Shown: positions 22,967 through 31,597, counted from the first letter of the stretch. The stretch: DNA of 31,993 nt from UBA1424 sp041654095 (GCA_041654095.1 JBAZED010000011.1:1-31993), one strand, 5' to 3'. Made by a program: numbers and translations. Notes: generated from the letters alone by a model not told the origin.

Positions 22967-23089
22967 GAGTTTCTCCTATCAGTTGCCATGATATTTTAAC
23001 ACACTTTTAATAGTATATTAATAAAATGACCGTTTATTCTTTATTTCTTGAATATGGTCGGTTTATAATGGCGAAGGGAGGCCAAAGCA

Positions 23090-24502
23090 ATGGAAAAAGA
23101 AAATGTCTCAACCGCGCTGCTTGAAGAAATCATTAAAAACCGTCAGGTCGAAAAACTCCGAGACTTGTTCGCGACCGTGCCGACCATCGACCTTGCCGAA
23201 GTCGCTGACGAGCTGAGCGACATTCGCGACCTCGTCTTCATTTTCAAAGTCGTCAAGAGCGATTTCACAGCCGAGTTTTTTACCGATCTCTCCTCCGAAG
23301 TCCAAGAGAAGTTGATTCACCTCTTCACCGATAGCGAGCTCATCACTTTGCTCAATGCTTCATATACCGACGATATCGTCGACTTCATGGAAGAGATGCC
23401 CGCCAACCTCGTCTCGCGCATTTTGAAAGTCGTCGATAAAAAGACACGCATCGATTTGAATCGCCTCTTAAATTACAAGGAGAATACCGCCGGCTCGATC
23501 ATGACGACTGAATACGTCGAGCTCATCAATGAATTCACCATCAAAGAATCGATTGAAAAGATTCGGGATACAGGCCGCGATGCCGAGACGATCTACACGA
23601 TTTTCGTCATCGACAAGACACGCAATTTCATCGGCACCGTCGACCTCGATCAATTCGTCTTTTCTAAACCCGAGCAAATCCTCGACGAAGTCGCCGATAA
23701 AGCCGCGATAACCGTCGGTGTGAATACCGACCAAGAAGACGTCGCTTCGATTTTCAAACGCTATAACTTAACGGCTATTCCGGTCTTGAACGAAGACCAG
23801 CGCTTAACGGGCATCATCACGATCGACGATATCGTCGACGTCATGGAACAAGAAGCGACCGAAGATATGTCGAAGATGGCCCTCGTCACGCCTCTAGAAG
23901 ATTCATACAAGCAGACCGGCGTCTTTAAAATGGCGGTCAAGACCATGCCTTGGCTCATCCTCCTGATGGTCCTCGGCGTCTTTTCATCGATCGTCCTTTC
24001 ATCTTTTCAAGATATCCTCTCCTCGCTCGCCATCCTCTCAGTCTTTATTCCGGTTCTGATGGATACGGGCGGCAACTCCGGTGGTCAGACGATTGCCTTG
24101 ATGATTCGCGGCATCGCCGTCGGCGAATTCGGGCCGAAGGATTTTCGGCATATTTTATGGAAGGAATTCCGCGTTTCCCTCGTCGTGGGATTGATGGTCT
24201 CGGTCGCCGCTTTTGCTATTTTTATTGCTGAAATGTATATCGGCATCGTCCACTACGCTCCCGAAGGCGTCTTCGGCCTCGATTTATTTCTTGCTCGCCT
24301 TGCAGTCGGCGGTATGGTTTCAATCACTTTATTCTTCACTATTATCATTTCGAAAACTCTGGGCGTGATAATTCCGATGATCGTCAAGGCGTTGAAAAGA
24401 GACCCCGCTATCATCAGCGCACCGTTCATCACGACGGTCGTCGATGTCTCTGCTCTTTTGATTTATTTCTTTGTCTGCACCCAAATATTTCATTTAGTGT
24501 AA
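23090..24502 (+). CDS. mgtE: MgtE magnesium channel
   Basis: A 470-aa Mg2+ channel of the plasma membrane. The N-terminal helical domain (1-130) is followed by two CBS domains (about 130-265: TAGSIMTTEYVEL... and VASIFKRYNLTAIPVLNEDQRLTGIITIDDIVDVM), the plug helix and five membrane helices. PVLMDTGGNSGGQ (about 320-332) is the conserved pore motif. Cytosolic Mg2+ bound between the CBS domains closes the channel in known members. GGGAGG lies upstream of ATG 23090. A TATAAT (23064-23069) sits so close that the leader is only about 15 nt, which leaves no room for an M-box riboswitch. The tRNA-Leu promoter starts at its stop codon. Confidence 0.96.
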   Translation: MEKENVSTALLEEIIKNRQVEKLRDLFATVPTIDLAEVADELSDIRDLVFIFKVVKSDFTAEFFTDLSSEVQEKLIHLFTDSELITLLNASYTDDIVDFMEEMPANLVSRILKVVDKKTRIDLNRLLNYKENTAGSIMTTEYVELINEFTIKESIEKIRDTGRDAETIYTIFVIDKTRNFIGTVDLDQFVFSKPEQILDEVADKAAITVGVNTDQEDVASIFKRYNLTAIPVLNEDQRLTGIITIDDIVDVMEQEATEDMSKMALVTPLEDSYKQTGVFKMAVKTMPWLILLMVLGVFSSIVLSSFQDILSSLAILSVFIPVLMDTGGNSGGQTIALMIRGIAVGEFGPKDFRHILWKEFRVSLVVGLMVSVAAFAIFIAEMYIGIVHYAPEGVFGLDLFLARLAVGGMVSITLFFTIIISKTLGVIIPMIVKALKRDPAIISAPFITTVVDVSALLIYFFVCTQIFHLV

Positions 24503-24531
24503 TTGATATTTTTAAACTATTTAATTATAAT
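24503..24531 (+). promoter_or_regulatory. Promoter of tRNA-Leu(GAG)
   Basis: TTGATA (24503-24508), exactly 17 nt, TATAAT (24526-24531), beginning immediately after the mgtE stop. Confidence 0.8.
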
Positions 24532-24554
24532 TACTTTCGCTGTTTGCAAAGAGT

Positions 24555-24638
24555 GCGCTGATGGCGGAATGGTAGACGCGTACGTTTGAGGGGCGTATAG
24601 GGCAACCTGTGTGAGTTCAAGTCTCATTCAGCGCACCA
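24555..24638 (+). tRNA. tRNA-Leu(GAG)
   Basis: An 84-nt class II tRNA with acceptor GCGCTGA/TCAGCGC, discriminator A and encoded CCA. Anticodon stem TACGT/GCGTA with loop TTGAGGG gives GAG (reads CTC/CTT). The variable arm is short but paired. Confidence 0.95.
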
Positions 24639-24650
24639 ACTTGAAGCAAA

Positions 24651-24675
24651 AAACTCCAAATCGGAGTTTTTTTCT
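24651..24675 (+). terminator. Terminator of tRNA-Leu(GAG)
   Basis: AAACTCC-AAATC-GGAGTTT hairpin followed by TTTTC, 12 nt after the CCA end. Confidence 0.88.
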
Positions 24676-24745
24676 TAAATTCATTCATGCGAGAAGATAA
24701 ACGTCCAGAAAAACAATGCTATAATAATTAAAAATCGGTGGCAAA

Positions 24746-25714
24746 ATGATTCGAAGAACAATAGAAAACAACATCGGCTCGATATCATTGATTGCCATTT
24801 TGTCGTTGTCGATAGCCTATGATATTTTCGCTTTGGTTCATCTTTCTAATCAAAGGATACCGACAGCCATTCAACATTTCACCACTCTCGATTCGCTGCC
24901 CGATGGAGGAGGCCAATCGCTAAAAGTCATTTTGCTGGCTGGTCAATCAAATGCCTCTGGTGTCGGAAGTGTCGCTTACCTCGAGCAAAAATCAGACTCT
25001 GAAGATTACGCTCGCTATGAACTAGGCTACGATAATATTTTGATTAATTTCTTCAGCGAAAACGGCAACTATTCCTCCGAAGGAGCCTTTGTCCAAGCCC
25101 GTGTCGGACAAGGGTGCACTCCCGACTATATCGGACCGGAGTTAGGGCTCGCTGATCACTTAAGTCCAGCTTTTGAAGATGAGCATATTATCATTCTTAA
25201 GTATTCGTGGGGCGGCAGCACTTTGCACACCGATTGGCGCGCCCCTTCTTCATCCGGTTCGACTGGCAAATTGTTTACCGCTTTCATCAATTTCACCTCG
25301 ACACATATGAATTATCTATTAAGCAAAAACTACGACGCGAACATCGAGGCGATGTGCTGGATGCAAGGCGAATCGGATGGCATCGGTCCCGCTTCGAGCG
25401 AGTATGAAGACAATTTAAGGAAATTCATCAGCGACGTTCGAACCGACTTGTCCGATTACTCTCCTGATGGCGGTATGTACTTCATCGACGCCGGCATCTA
25501 TGATTCGCCGCTTGTTCAGGACTATCAAATCATCAATCAAGCTAAGATGAATATCGCGTCTTCTTCACCTCTAAATCGATATATCGATACGATTGCCAAC
25601 GGATTAGAATACGATAAAGAACCCGTCGAAAAACCCGATCTCGCGCATTTTGATGCCCTCAGCTGCTTAAAATTAGGCTATCTTTTTGCCGACGAAATAA
25701 TAGAGTTATATTGA
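24746..25714 (+). CDS. Membrane-anchored SASA/SGNH-type carbohydrate acetylesterase
   Basis: A 322-aa protein with one hydrophobic segment at about 13-33 that acts as a signal anchor or uncleaved signal, so the enzyme acts outside the cell. From residue 58 it follows the sialate-O-acetylesterase (SASA, PF03629-like) plan: VILLAGQSNASG with the nucleophile serine, GPELGLADHL, KYSWGGSTLHTDW, WMQGESDG and the late DLAHFDAL block with the Asp-x-x-His pair. Members remove acetyl groups from sialic acid or xylan-type sugars; the true substrate here is unknown. A TATAAT near 24720 and a weak GGTGG ribosome site precede it. It stands alone between two terminators, with no sugar-use genes beside it. 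Confidence 0.85.
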   Translation: MIRRTIENNIGSISLIAILSLSIAYDIFALVHLSNQRIPTAIQHFTTLDSLPDGGGQSLKVILLAGQSNASGVGSVAYLEQKSDSEDYARYELGYDNILINFFSENGNYSSEGAFVQARVGQGCTPDYIGPELGLADHLSPAFEDEHIIILKYSWGGSTLHTDWRAPSSSGSTGKLFTAFINFTSTHMNYLLSKNYDANIEAMCWMQGESDGIGPASSEYEDNLRKFISDVRTDLSDYSPDGGMYFIDAGIYDSPLVQDYQIINQAKMNIASSSPLNRYIDTIANGLEYDKEPVEKPDLAHFDALSCLKLGYLFADEIIELY

Positions 25715-25724
25715 TTTCATTATT

Positions 25725-25754
25725 AAAAACCACGGAAAATTATCCGTGGTTTTT
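25725..25754. terminator. Bidirectional terminator
   Basis: AAAAACCACGG and CCGTGGTTTTT form an 11-bp stem around an 8-nt loop, with T residues leaving on either strand. It serves the esterase gene and the converging gpmI. Confidence 0.93.
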
Positions 25755-25769
25755 ACATTTTAAATAAAA

Positions 25770-27368
25770 TTATTTAACGATGAGAGACTCTTCGCTCATC
25801 TCGGCGGGTTTTGCCAGTCCGAGCAAATCGAGAATTGTCGGTGCGATATTGGCGAGTTTCCCGCCTTTAGGAAGTAATTCAAGACCGGGCTTCGTCACGC
25901 AGAAAGGAACGATATTTTTGGTGTGAGAGGTAATTGGGCGACCGGCGTCATCAAAGACTTCCTCGGCGTTTCCGTGGTCGGCCGTAATCAGCATGACGCC
26001 ACCGTTTTTCTGTGTCCAATCATAAATTTCACCAACGCACTTATCGATGGTTTCGACGGCTTCGACGACAGCCGGAAAAATAGCGGTATGGCCAACCATG
26101 TCGCAATTGGCGAAGTTCAAAATAACGACATCGAGTTCGCCTTTGTTAAGTTCCTTGATCAGCGCGTCTTTGACTTCAAAAGCCGACATTTCCGGTTTCA
26201 AATCATAGGTGGCGACTTTCGGTGAATTAATCAGAATTCTCTTGCAGTTCTTGAGGGCTGGTTTTTCCACTCCGTCGTAGTTGACCGTCGCGTCAAAAAA
26301 GAAGGTGACGTGGGCGTACTTTTCCGTTTCGGCGATGCGGAGTTGATAATAGCCTTTTTCAGCTAGATAAGGGCCGAGCATATTATCCAAGGTCGGGAGG
26401 TGAAAAGCGATTTCGCCTTTGACTGATTCGGCGTATTTCATCGTGCAGACATAGAAGATATTCTTGAGAATATGCTTAGGCAAATACGGTTTAAAAGCAT
26501 ATGAACCATCGGCTTTTTGCGGGGGATTTTCATAAAAATGCGGATTGGTGATGATGGTCGAAATCTCGATCGCGCGGTCCGGTCTGAAATTCATGAAAAT
26601 GATGGCGTCATTATCTTTGATCCGACCGTCGACATTGCGGTTGTAATGTGGGATGACGAATTCATCACTAGCATCCATACCCATCTTCGGAAGATATGCA
26701 TATTGGCCTCTGAAATACTGTTGATGATCGCCGAAAGAGGGGCCATCGTGATCGACCATCAACCGGTAGCTGATGTCGACGCGATCCAAGTTTTTGTCGC
26801 GATCCATGGCCCAGTAACGACCCGATATGTCAGCAATCTCTCCGAGGCGAAGGCGATTCATCTCGTCTTGAAGGCGCTGAATGTAACTCGCGCCTATTTG
26901 CGGATCGACATCGCGGCCATCCATGAAGGCGTGAACAAATACTTTTTTGACATTATTCTTTTTTGCCATTTGAAGAATCGCCAAAAAGTGTTCGATGTGG
27001 GAGTGAACTCCACCATCGCTGACCAGCCCGAAAATATGTAAACTCGAATGGTTCTTATTGACGTATTCCATCGCCTTGAGATACTTTCCATTTTCGAAAA
27101 AAGTACCTTCGCGAATGGCTTTATTGATTAGGGTTAGCGACTGATAGACGATGCGTCCCGCCCCGATGTTGAGATGGCCGACTTCGGAGTTGCCCATCTG
27201 GCCATCCGGCAAACCGACGAATTCGCCGGCTGTCTCGATTTCGGTATAGGGATAGGACGCAAATATTTTGTCCAAATTCGGTTTTTTGGCGGCGTGAATG
27301 GCGTTTCCGTAGTCGGCGTGGCGAATTCCATATCCATCCATGATGCACAGGATAATCGGTGTTTTCAT
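25770..27368 (-). CDS. gpmI: Phosphoglycerate mutase, 2,3-BPG-independent
   Basis: A 532-aa Mn2+-dependent glycolytic enzyme that interconverts 3- and 2-phosphoglycerate. IILCIMDGYGIR holds the metal aspartate D11; GLPDGQMGNSEVGHLNIGAGR holds the phosphoserine S61; HAFMDGRDVDP and LITADHGNAEE supply the remaining metal ligands. It is about 20 residues longer than the common 510-aa form, through small insertions in the middle. AAAGG lies some 12 nt before ATG 27368. It follows the LemA-like gene by 15 nt and is probably in one operon with it. Confidence 0.97.
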   Translation of the reverse strand: MKTPIILCIMDGYGIRHADYGNAIHAAKKPNLDKIFASYPYTEIETAGEFVGLPDGQMGNSEVGHLNIGAGRIVYQSLTLINKAIREGTFFENGKYLKAMEYVNKNHSSLHIFGLVSDGGVHSHIEHFLAILQMAKKNNVKKVFVHAFMDGRDVDPQIGASYIQRLQDEMNRLRLGEIADISGRYWAMDRDKNLDRVDISYRLMVDHDGPSFGDHQQYFRGQYAYLPKMGMDASDEFVIPHYNRNVDGRIKDNDAIIFMNFRPDRAIEISTIITNPHFYENPPQKADGSYAFKPYLPKHILKNIFYVCTMKYAESVKGEIAFHLPTLDNMLGPYLAEKGYYQLRIAETEKYAHVTFFFDATVNYDGVEKPALKNCKRILINSPKVATYDLKPEMSAFEVKDALIKELNKGELDVVILNFANCDMVGHTAIFPAVVEAVETIDKCVGEIYDWTQKNGGVMLITADHGNAEEVFDDAGRPITSHTKNIVPFCVTKPGLELLPKGGKLANIAPTILDLLGLAKPAEMSEESLIVK

Positions 27369-27383
27369 AAATTGTAAACCTTT

Positions 27384-27914
27384 CTAATCAAGGCGCTTTT
27401 TTTCGCTGAAGCCGAGCCCCGATAATATGCGGCGATAAGACATAAATCTTATCCAATAATTATAACCATTAATGTCGGCGTTATAGATAGCGATATGCTG
27501 TCTTTTGATTTCATCAAGTTCGCTGATTTCCTTCTTGAATCGGAGGAACTCTTCACTCTTTTTCAACGCCTTGCTCGTTTCCGCGAGCTCGAAGACCGCC
27601 TTGCTAATCCTTTCGAGTTTGGGAGCGTAATCGAAAACTTCATATTGATTAAATAAGCCTATTTTCTTATTGGCCAACTCATTGACTTTATTCTGAAGCG
27701 ACATCGGGACTTGAATTTTCTGATTGTTGATCGTTTTGTAGAGCGATAAGACGATATCTTTGCACTGGGCGAGCAAAAGCCGCAGAGCTTCTCTCCGCTT
27801 GTCTAGTTTCTTCTTGAACTTGGCGATGGTCAAAATGACGACGACGAAAAAAAGAATATAGAGAGCTGCCAGCCCTCCGATTCCAATCAACGTCCACATC
27901 AACCATCCATCCAT
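27384..27914 (-). CDS. LemA-like membrane protein
   Basis: A 176-aa protein. I chose ATG 27914, preceded by GGAGAG at 6 nt; a TTG at 27932 overlaps that site. One N-terminal membrane helix (about 4-30) is followed by a basic stretch (KFKKKLDKRREALRLLL) and a long helical domain ending AIYNADINGYNYW. The RREAL...YN...YN pattern and one-helix topology resemble the LemA family, whose function is unknown. The match is partial, and a generic coiled-coil membrane protein is the alternative. It precedes gpmI by 15 nt. Confidence 0.65.
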   Translation of the reverse strand: MDGWLMWTLIGIGGLAALYILFFVVVILTIAKFKKKLDKRREALRLLLAQCKDIVLSLYKTINNQKIQVPMSLQNKVNELANKKIGLFNQYEVFDYAPKLERISKAVFELAETSKALKKSEEFLRFKKEISELDEIKRQHIAIYNADINGYNYWIRFMSYRRILSGLGFSEKKRLD

Positions 27915-27952
27915 TCGCCACTCTCCAAACAAATATTATTTGTTGCTTAATT

Positions 27953-27981
27953 ATTCTATCTTAGTAGCCTCGGGTATGCAA
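27953..27981 (-). promoter_or_regulatory. Promoter of the LemA-like/gpmI operon
   Basis: TTGCAT (27976-27981), 17 nt, TAGAAT (27953-27958), about 40 nt before ATG 27914. Confidence 0.65.
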
Positions 27982-28037
27982 GGTGAACGACAACGAAAAA
28001 GTATCGACGAATACGAGGTTTTGTCGAGGGTGCTAGA

Positions 28038-28066
28038 TTGACTTTTATATTATCCAATGATAATAT
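28038..28066 (+). promoter_or_regulatory. Promoter of the HAD-ispD-S1-pgi operon, with inverted repeat
   Basis: TTGACT (28038-28043), exactly 17 nt, TAATAT (28061-28066) preceded by TGA. The inverted repeat ATATTATC-CAAT-GATAATAT overlaps the spacer and the -10. It resembles the tRNA-operon promoter at 31351 in both boxes and repeat. Confidence 0.8.
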
Positions 28067-28083
28067 TTTCCCGAGGTATAAAA

Positions 28084-28926
28084 ATGGACGGAAAACCAAT
28101 AATGGCGATTATCTACGACTTCGATAAAACCTTGACGCCAGAGGACATACAAAACTACAGTTTTATTCCGGCACTTGGAATGACTCCCGCGCAGTTTTGG
28201 GGAGCGACCAGCGAATTCTCAGCCAAAACCGGAGTCGAGCGCATTTTGTCTTATATGTACATGATGATTTGCATGGCCAAAGAAAAAGGAATTAAGATGA
28301 CTCGCCAATGGCTTGAATCGCTCGGCAAAGACATCAAATATTTTGATGGTGTCACGACCTGGTTCAGCCGCATTAACACTTACGGTATGCAAAACGGCAT
28401 TAAAATCGAACACTATCTGACTTCGTCAGGCACCAAAGAAATCATCGATGGATGCAGCATCGCCAAAGAATTCAAAATGATCTATGGCTGCGAGTTTTTA
28501 TTCGATGACGAGACGGGCGAACCCATCTGGCCAAAATTCGCCGTCAATTACACGCAAAAAACACAGCACTTATTCAGGATTTCAAAAGGCGTTATCGAAG
28601 CGACCGATGACGACCGTTTAAACGAAAAGTCGGCTTTTCGACGCATCCCTTATCGCAACATCGTCTATCTCGGCGATGGGATGACCGACATTCCGATGAT
28701 GATTCTCGTCAAGCAAAACGGCGGCCGCTCAATCGCCGTCTACCCGCGCGGTAGAAAAGAAAAAGTCGAACAAATTTTCGAAGATGGGCGCGTGAACTAT
28801 ATCTGCGTCGCCGATTATTCAGCCAATAGCGAATTAGAAAAGGTTATGAAATTAGTTATCGATTCGATTGCCATCGCTTCGATACTTGAAAAAAAAGAAA
28901 AATCAATCGCCGTTAAAAAGGAGTAA
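28084..28926 (+). CDS. HAD-family phosphatase, PSP-like
   Basis: A 280-aa HAD hydrolase. I chose ATG 28084, which has GAGG 8 nt upstream; a frame-extending ATG at 28057 lies inside the promoter. AIIYDFDKTLTP carries nucleophile D12 and acid/base D14, HYLTSSGTKEII is motif II, and YLGDGMTDIPMM is motif IV. The helical region between motifs I and II is a type I (C1) cap, as in phosphoserine phosphatases, unlike the two Cof-type HADs elsewhere in the window. The substrate is unknown. It is first in an operon, and ispD begins 2 nt after its stop. Confidence 0.9.
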   Translation: MDGKPIMAIIYDFDKTLTPEDIQNYSFIPALGMTPAQFWGATSEFSAKTGVERILSYMYMMICMAKEKGIKMTRQWLESLGKDIKYFDGVTTWFSRINTYGMQNGIKIEHYLTSSGTKEIIDGCSIAKEFKMIYGCEFLFDDETGEPIWPKFAVNYTQKTQHLFRISKGVIEATDDDRLNEKSAFRRIPYRNIVYLGDGMTDIPMMILVKQNGGRSIAVYPRGRKEKVEQIFEDGRVNYICVADYSANSELEKVMKLVIDSIAIASILEKKEKSIAVKKE

Positions 28927-28928
28927 TT

Positions 28929-29621
28929 ATGAACATCGCTATCATCCTTGCAGCCGGTTCATCTCATCGCTTTAATGCCGATGCGCCAAAGCAGTTTTAT
29001 GAGATTGAGGGTAAACCGCTTATTTGGTATGCCATCAATAGCTTCCATCAAGCTAAGGCGATTGACCTCATTGTTCTGGTCTCCAAAAAAGATCACATCG
29101 ATTATCTGAGCAAACTGGTTCAAGATAATAATTTTACCAAAGTAAAACACATTATTCTCGGCGGAAGTACGCGCCAGGAGTCGAGCTTTAACGGCGTCAA
29201 GTTTTTGAAGACGCTAGCCAACGACGACGATATCGTTCTGATTCATGATGCCGCTCGTCCGCTCGTCAGCGAGCGCGTGATCAACGAGTGCATTGAGGGC
29301 GCCAAAAAACATAATGCTGTGACGACCGTCTTGCCGAGCGATGATACCACCGCCATCTCATCGGATGGTGAGCGCATCGGCTTCATGCCCGATCGCAAAA
29401 CCATCTATCGCGTTCAGACGCCGCAAGCTTTTAAGGTTGGAATGATCTATATCGCCCACCATCTTCTCAAGGAAAACGTCGACAACACCGACGATGCCGG
29501 ATTGATTTTCAAAACATTCATGCCCGTTCATCTCGTCATGGGTGAAAAGCGCACGATGAAAGTCACTTCGCTTGAGGATGTTTATTATTTGCAGTCCATC
29601 ATCCACGGGGAGAAGCATTGA
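28929..29621 (+). CDS. ispD: 2-C-methyl-D-erythritol 4-phosphate cytidylyltransferase
   Basis: A 230-aa enzyme of the non-mevalonate isoprenoid pathway that couples CTP to MEP. IILAAGSSHRFNADAPKQF is the nucleotide-binding loop; HDAARPLVS and TPQAF are the other conserved blocks; NVDNTDDAGLI is the IspD/TarI C-terminal region. The relative TarI (ribitol-phosphate cytidylyltransferase) has a similar sequence and cannot be fully excluded, but no teichoic-acid gene is near. No other MEP-pathway gene is in the window. AAGGAG lies upstream of ATG 28929. The S1-protein start overlaps its TGA by 1 nt. Confidence 0.88.
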   Translation: MNIAIILAAGSSHRFNADAPKQFYEIEGKPLIWYAINSFHQAKAIDLIVLVSKKDHIDYLSKLVQDNNFTKVKHIILGGSTRQESSFNGVKFLKTLANDDDIVLIHDAARPLVSERVINECIEGAKKHNAVTTVLPSDDTTAISSDGERIGFMPDRKTIYRVQTPQAFKVGMIYIAHHLLKENVDNTDDAGLIFKTFMPVHLVMGEKRTMKVTSLEDVYYLQSIIHGEKH

Positions 29622-30016
29622 TGCCGATGTCATTTAATGTCGGCGATATCATCGAGGGGACGGTCACCGAATTGCGCCGCTTTGGCGCGCTGATGATTTT
29701 TGAGAGCGATGCGACTGGGCTCTTGCACATTTCGGAGATCAGCGATCGCTTTGTTTTTGATATTTCCCGCTATGTCCAAGTCGGCCGCAATTACAATGTC
29801 AAAGTTCTCGAAATCGACGCGAATAACTCGTTTATGAAGGTCTCGCTGCGCAAGGTCACAATCGAAGATCGCCTCGATCACAAAGCGAACGTTCGGAAAA
29901 AGACCTTAGTCGATGAAGAGAACATCAATTTCGCGCCGCTCAAGGAAAAACTTGAGGAATGGACCGGAAAGCAACTTGAAAAAGTGCAGGAAGAAAAAGA
30001 AGATGCTAAAAGTTAA
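29621..30016 (+). CDS. S1-domain RNA-binding protein
   Basis: A 131-aa protein. I chose ATG 29621 (TGATG overlap with the ispD stop), with GGGGAG 8 nt upstream; an in-frame TTG just before is unlikely. A single S1 domain fills residues 1-75 (VGDIIEGTVTELRRFGALMIFESDATGLLHISEISDRFV ... VKVLEID...MKVSLRKV), followed by a charged tail rich in K/E. It resembles the small GSP13/YugI group of Bacillota, which associate with ribosomes. Its 3' end overlaps pgi by 14 nt in another frame, so the genes are co-transcribed. Confidence 0.9.
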   Translation: MPMSFNVGDIIEGTVTELRRFGALMIFESDATGLLHISEISDRFVFDISRYVQVGRNYNVKVLEIDANNSFMKVSLRKVTIEDRLDHKANVRKKTLVDEENINFAPLKEKLEEWTGKQLEKVQEEKEDAKS

Positions 30017-31283
30017 TCTCGATCATCTCGTCACCCCACTCGATCTATCAACATATCAAGAAAAAGTCACTAATCTCAATCGGGTTATCAATGAAAAAAC
30101 CGGTGCAGGCAACGATTTTTTGGGATGGGTCGACTTGCCCATGAATTACGACCGCCTAGAATTTCTGAGCATCATCAAATGCGCTAGAGAAGTTCGCGAC
30201 AACTACGAGGTGCTCGTCGTCTGCGGAATCGGCGGTTCGTATTTAGGCGCCCGCGCCGCCATCGAGGCTCTTCGCGGATTAAAGACAGATGATAAACTGG
30301 AAATACTGTTTTTAGGTCAAACTTTTTCATCTGATTATACATGCGAAATTCTTCATTATCTGGAGAAGAAAAATTTTGCCATCAATGTCATCTCCAAAAG
30401 CGGAACGACGACCGAGACTTCAATCGCTTTTCGCCTCTTGCGCGATCTTCTTGAAAAGAAGGTCGGCAATGATAAGGCTCGCAAAGCAATTTTTGCCACT
30501 ACCGATGCCACCAAGGGCGCATTAAAAACTCTGTGTGACAAGGAAGGTTATCGAACCTTTGTCCTACCATCTGATGTCGGCGGCCGTTTTTCGGTGCTCA
30601 CCGCCGTCGGGTTATTTCCAATCGCCTGCGCCGGGATTGATATTCAAGAGTTGATGAATGGCGCAATCGAAGCGCGCGAATTATATGCAAATCCCAATTT
30701 ATTAGAAAATGAATGTTATCGATACGCCGTCGCTCGCGATTGTCTCTACCGCGGTGGCAAACAGGTTGAACTCTATGTCGTTTACGAGCCCAAACTCATG
30801 CAGCTCGGCGAATGGTTAAAGCAATTATTCGGTGAGTCAGAAGGAAAAAAACATCTTGGTTTGTTTCCAGCCTCAGTCACTTTTTCGACTGATCTGCACA
30901 GTCTCGGACAGTTCGTTCAAGACGGATCGCCCATTCTCTTTGAAACGATTCTTTATGCTCAAAAAACCAATCGCGAGGTTCTCATTCCACACGATGAAGA
31001 AAACCTCGATGGTCTAAATTACTTAGTTGGAAAATCATTGAGTTACGTTAATGAAAAAGCCTTTCTCGGCACCCTTGACGCTCACGTTGAGACGGGCAAG
31101 GTCAACAATGTCATTATCACCGTTCCGGAAATCAACCCATTTTCGTTAGGTCACCTCTTTTATTTCTTCGAGAGAGCGTGTGCGATGTCGGCCTATCTTT
31201 TGGGCGTTAATCCCTTTGATCAACCGGGTGTTGAAATCTACAAAACGAACATGTTCCGCCTCCTCGGCAAAAAAGGATATTAA
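30003..31283 (+). CDS. pgi: Glucose-6-phosphate isomerase
   Basis: A 426-aa glycolytic isomerase of the short bacterial type, interconverting glucose- and fructose-6-phosphate. I chose ATG 30003 (MLKVNLDHLV), inside the end of the S1 gene, with a purine-rich AGGAAG stretch upstream; a longer frame gives an implausible lysine/arginine-rich extension. VCGIGGSYLGARAAIEAL, ISKSGTTTETSIAF and DVGGRFSVLTAVGLFP are the substrate-binding blocks, and the catalytic glutamate region (QLGEWLKQLFGESEGK) is intact. It is the last gene of the operon and is closed by a strong terminator. Confidence 0.96.
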   Translation: MLKVNLDHLVTPLDLSTYQEKVTNLNRVINEKTGAGNDFLGWVDLPMNYDRLEFLSIIKCAREVRDNYEVLVVCGIGGSYLGARAAIEALRGLKTDDKLEILFLGQTFSSDYTCEILHYLEKKNFAINVISKSGTTTETSIAFRLLRDLLEKKVGNDKARKAIFATTDATKGALKTLCDKEGYRTFVLPSDVGGRFSVLTAVGLFPIACAGIDIQELMNGAIEARELYANPNLLENECYRYAVARDCLYRGGKQVELYVVYEPKLMQLGEWLKQLFGESEGKKHLGLFPASVTFSTDLHSLGQFVQDGSPILFETILYAQKTNREVLIPHDEENLDGLNYLVGKSLSYVNEKAFLGTLDAHVETGKVNNVIITVPEINPFSLGHLFYFFERACAMSAYLLGVNPFDQPGVEIYKTNMFRLLGKKGY

Positions 31284-31290
31284 TCAAAAT

Positions 31291-31315
31291 AAACACCATA
31301 AATGGTGTTTTTTCT
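31291..31315 (+). terminator. Terminator of pgi operon
   Basis: AAACACCAT-AA-ATGGTGTTT hairpin running into TTTC, 7 nt after the pgi stop. Confidence 0.9.
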
Positions 31316-31350
31316 TCGATTTCATCGATGTTTTGAGCGAGAAATTTTTA

Positions 31351-31379
31351 TTGACTTGCAATATATCAAATGATATATT
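31351..31379 (+). promoter_or_regulatory. Promoter of the five-tRNA operon, with inverted repeat
   Basis: TTGACT (31351-31356), 17 nt, TATATT (31374-31379) preceded by TGA. AATATATCA-AA-TGATATATT (31360-31379) is a 9-bp perfect inverted repeat ending exactly at the -10. Confidence 0.8.
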
Positions 31380-31409
31380 AGTTAAGCACGCTTATATGGT
31401 GTCTAGTGT

Positions 31410-31485
31410 GGATGTTTAGCTCAGTTGGGAGAGCATCGCCTTTACACGGCGGAGGTCGGGGGTTCAAGCCCCTCAACATCCACCA
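31410..31485 (+). tRNA. tRNA-Val(TAC)
   Basis: 76 nt; acceptor GGATGTT/AACATCC, discriminator A, encoded CCA; loop TTTACAC gives anticodon TAC. First of five clustered tRNAs. Confidence 0.98.
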
Positions 31486-31506
31486 TAGTATAATCGTCAG
31501 GCTCGT

Positions 31507-31591
31507 GGAGGAATAGCGAAGTGGCCAAACGCAGCTGACTGTAAATCAGTTCCCACAGGGTTCGGTGGTTCAAATCCGCCTTCCTCCACCA
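31507..31591 (+). tRNA. tRNA-Tyr(GTA)
   Basis: 85 nt with a long variable arm; acceptor GGAGGAA/TTCCTCC, discriminator A, encoded CCA; loop CTGTAAA gives GTA. Confidence 0.97.
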
Positions 31592-31597
31592 TCAACT

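Noticed and set aside
23041..23090. M-box or other Mg2+ riboswitch before mgtE
   Set aside because: The -10 at 23064 leaves only about 15 nt of leader.
26517..27041. 174-codon plus-strand frame inside gpmI
   Set aside because: Antisense shadow of a complete, motif-intact gpmI; no promoter or ribosome site.
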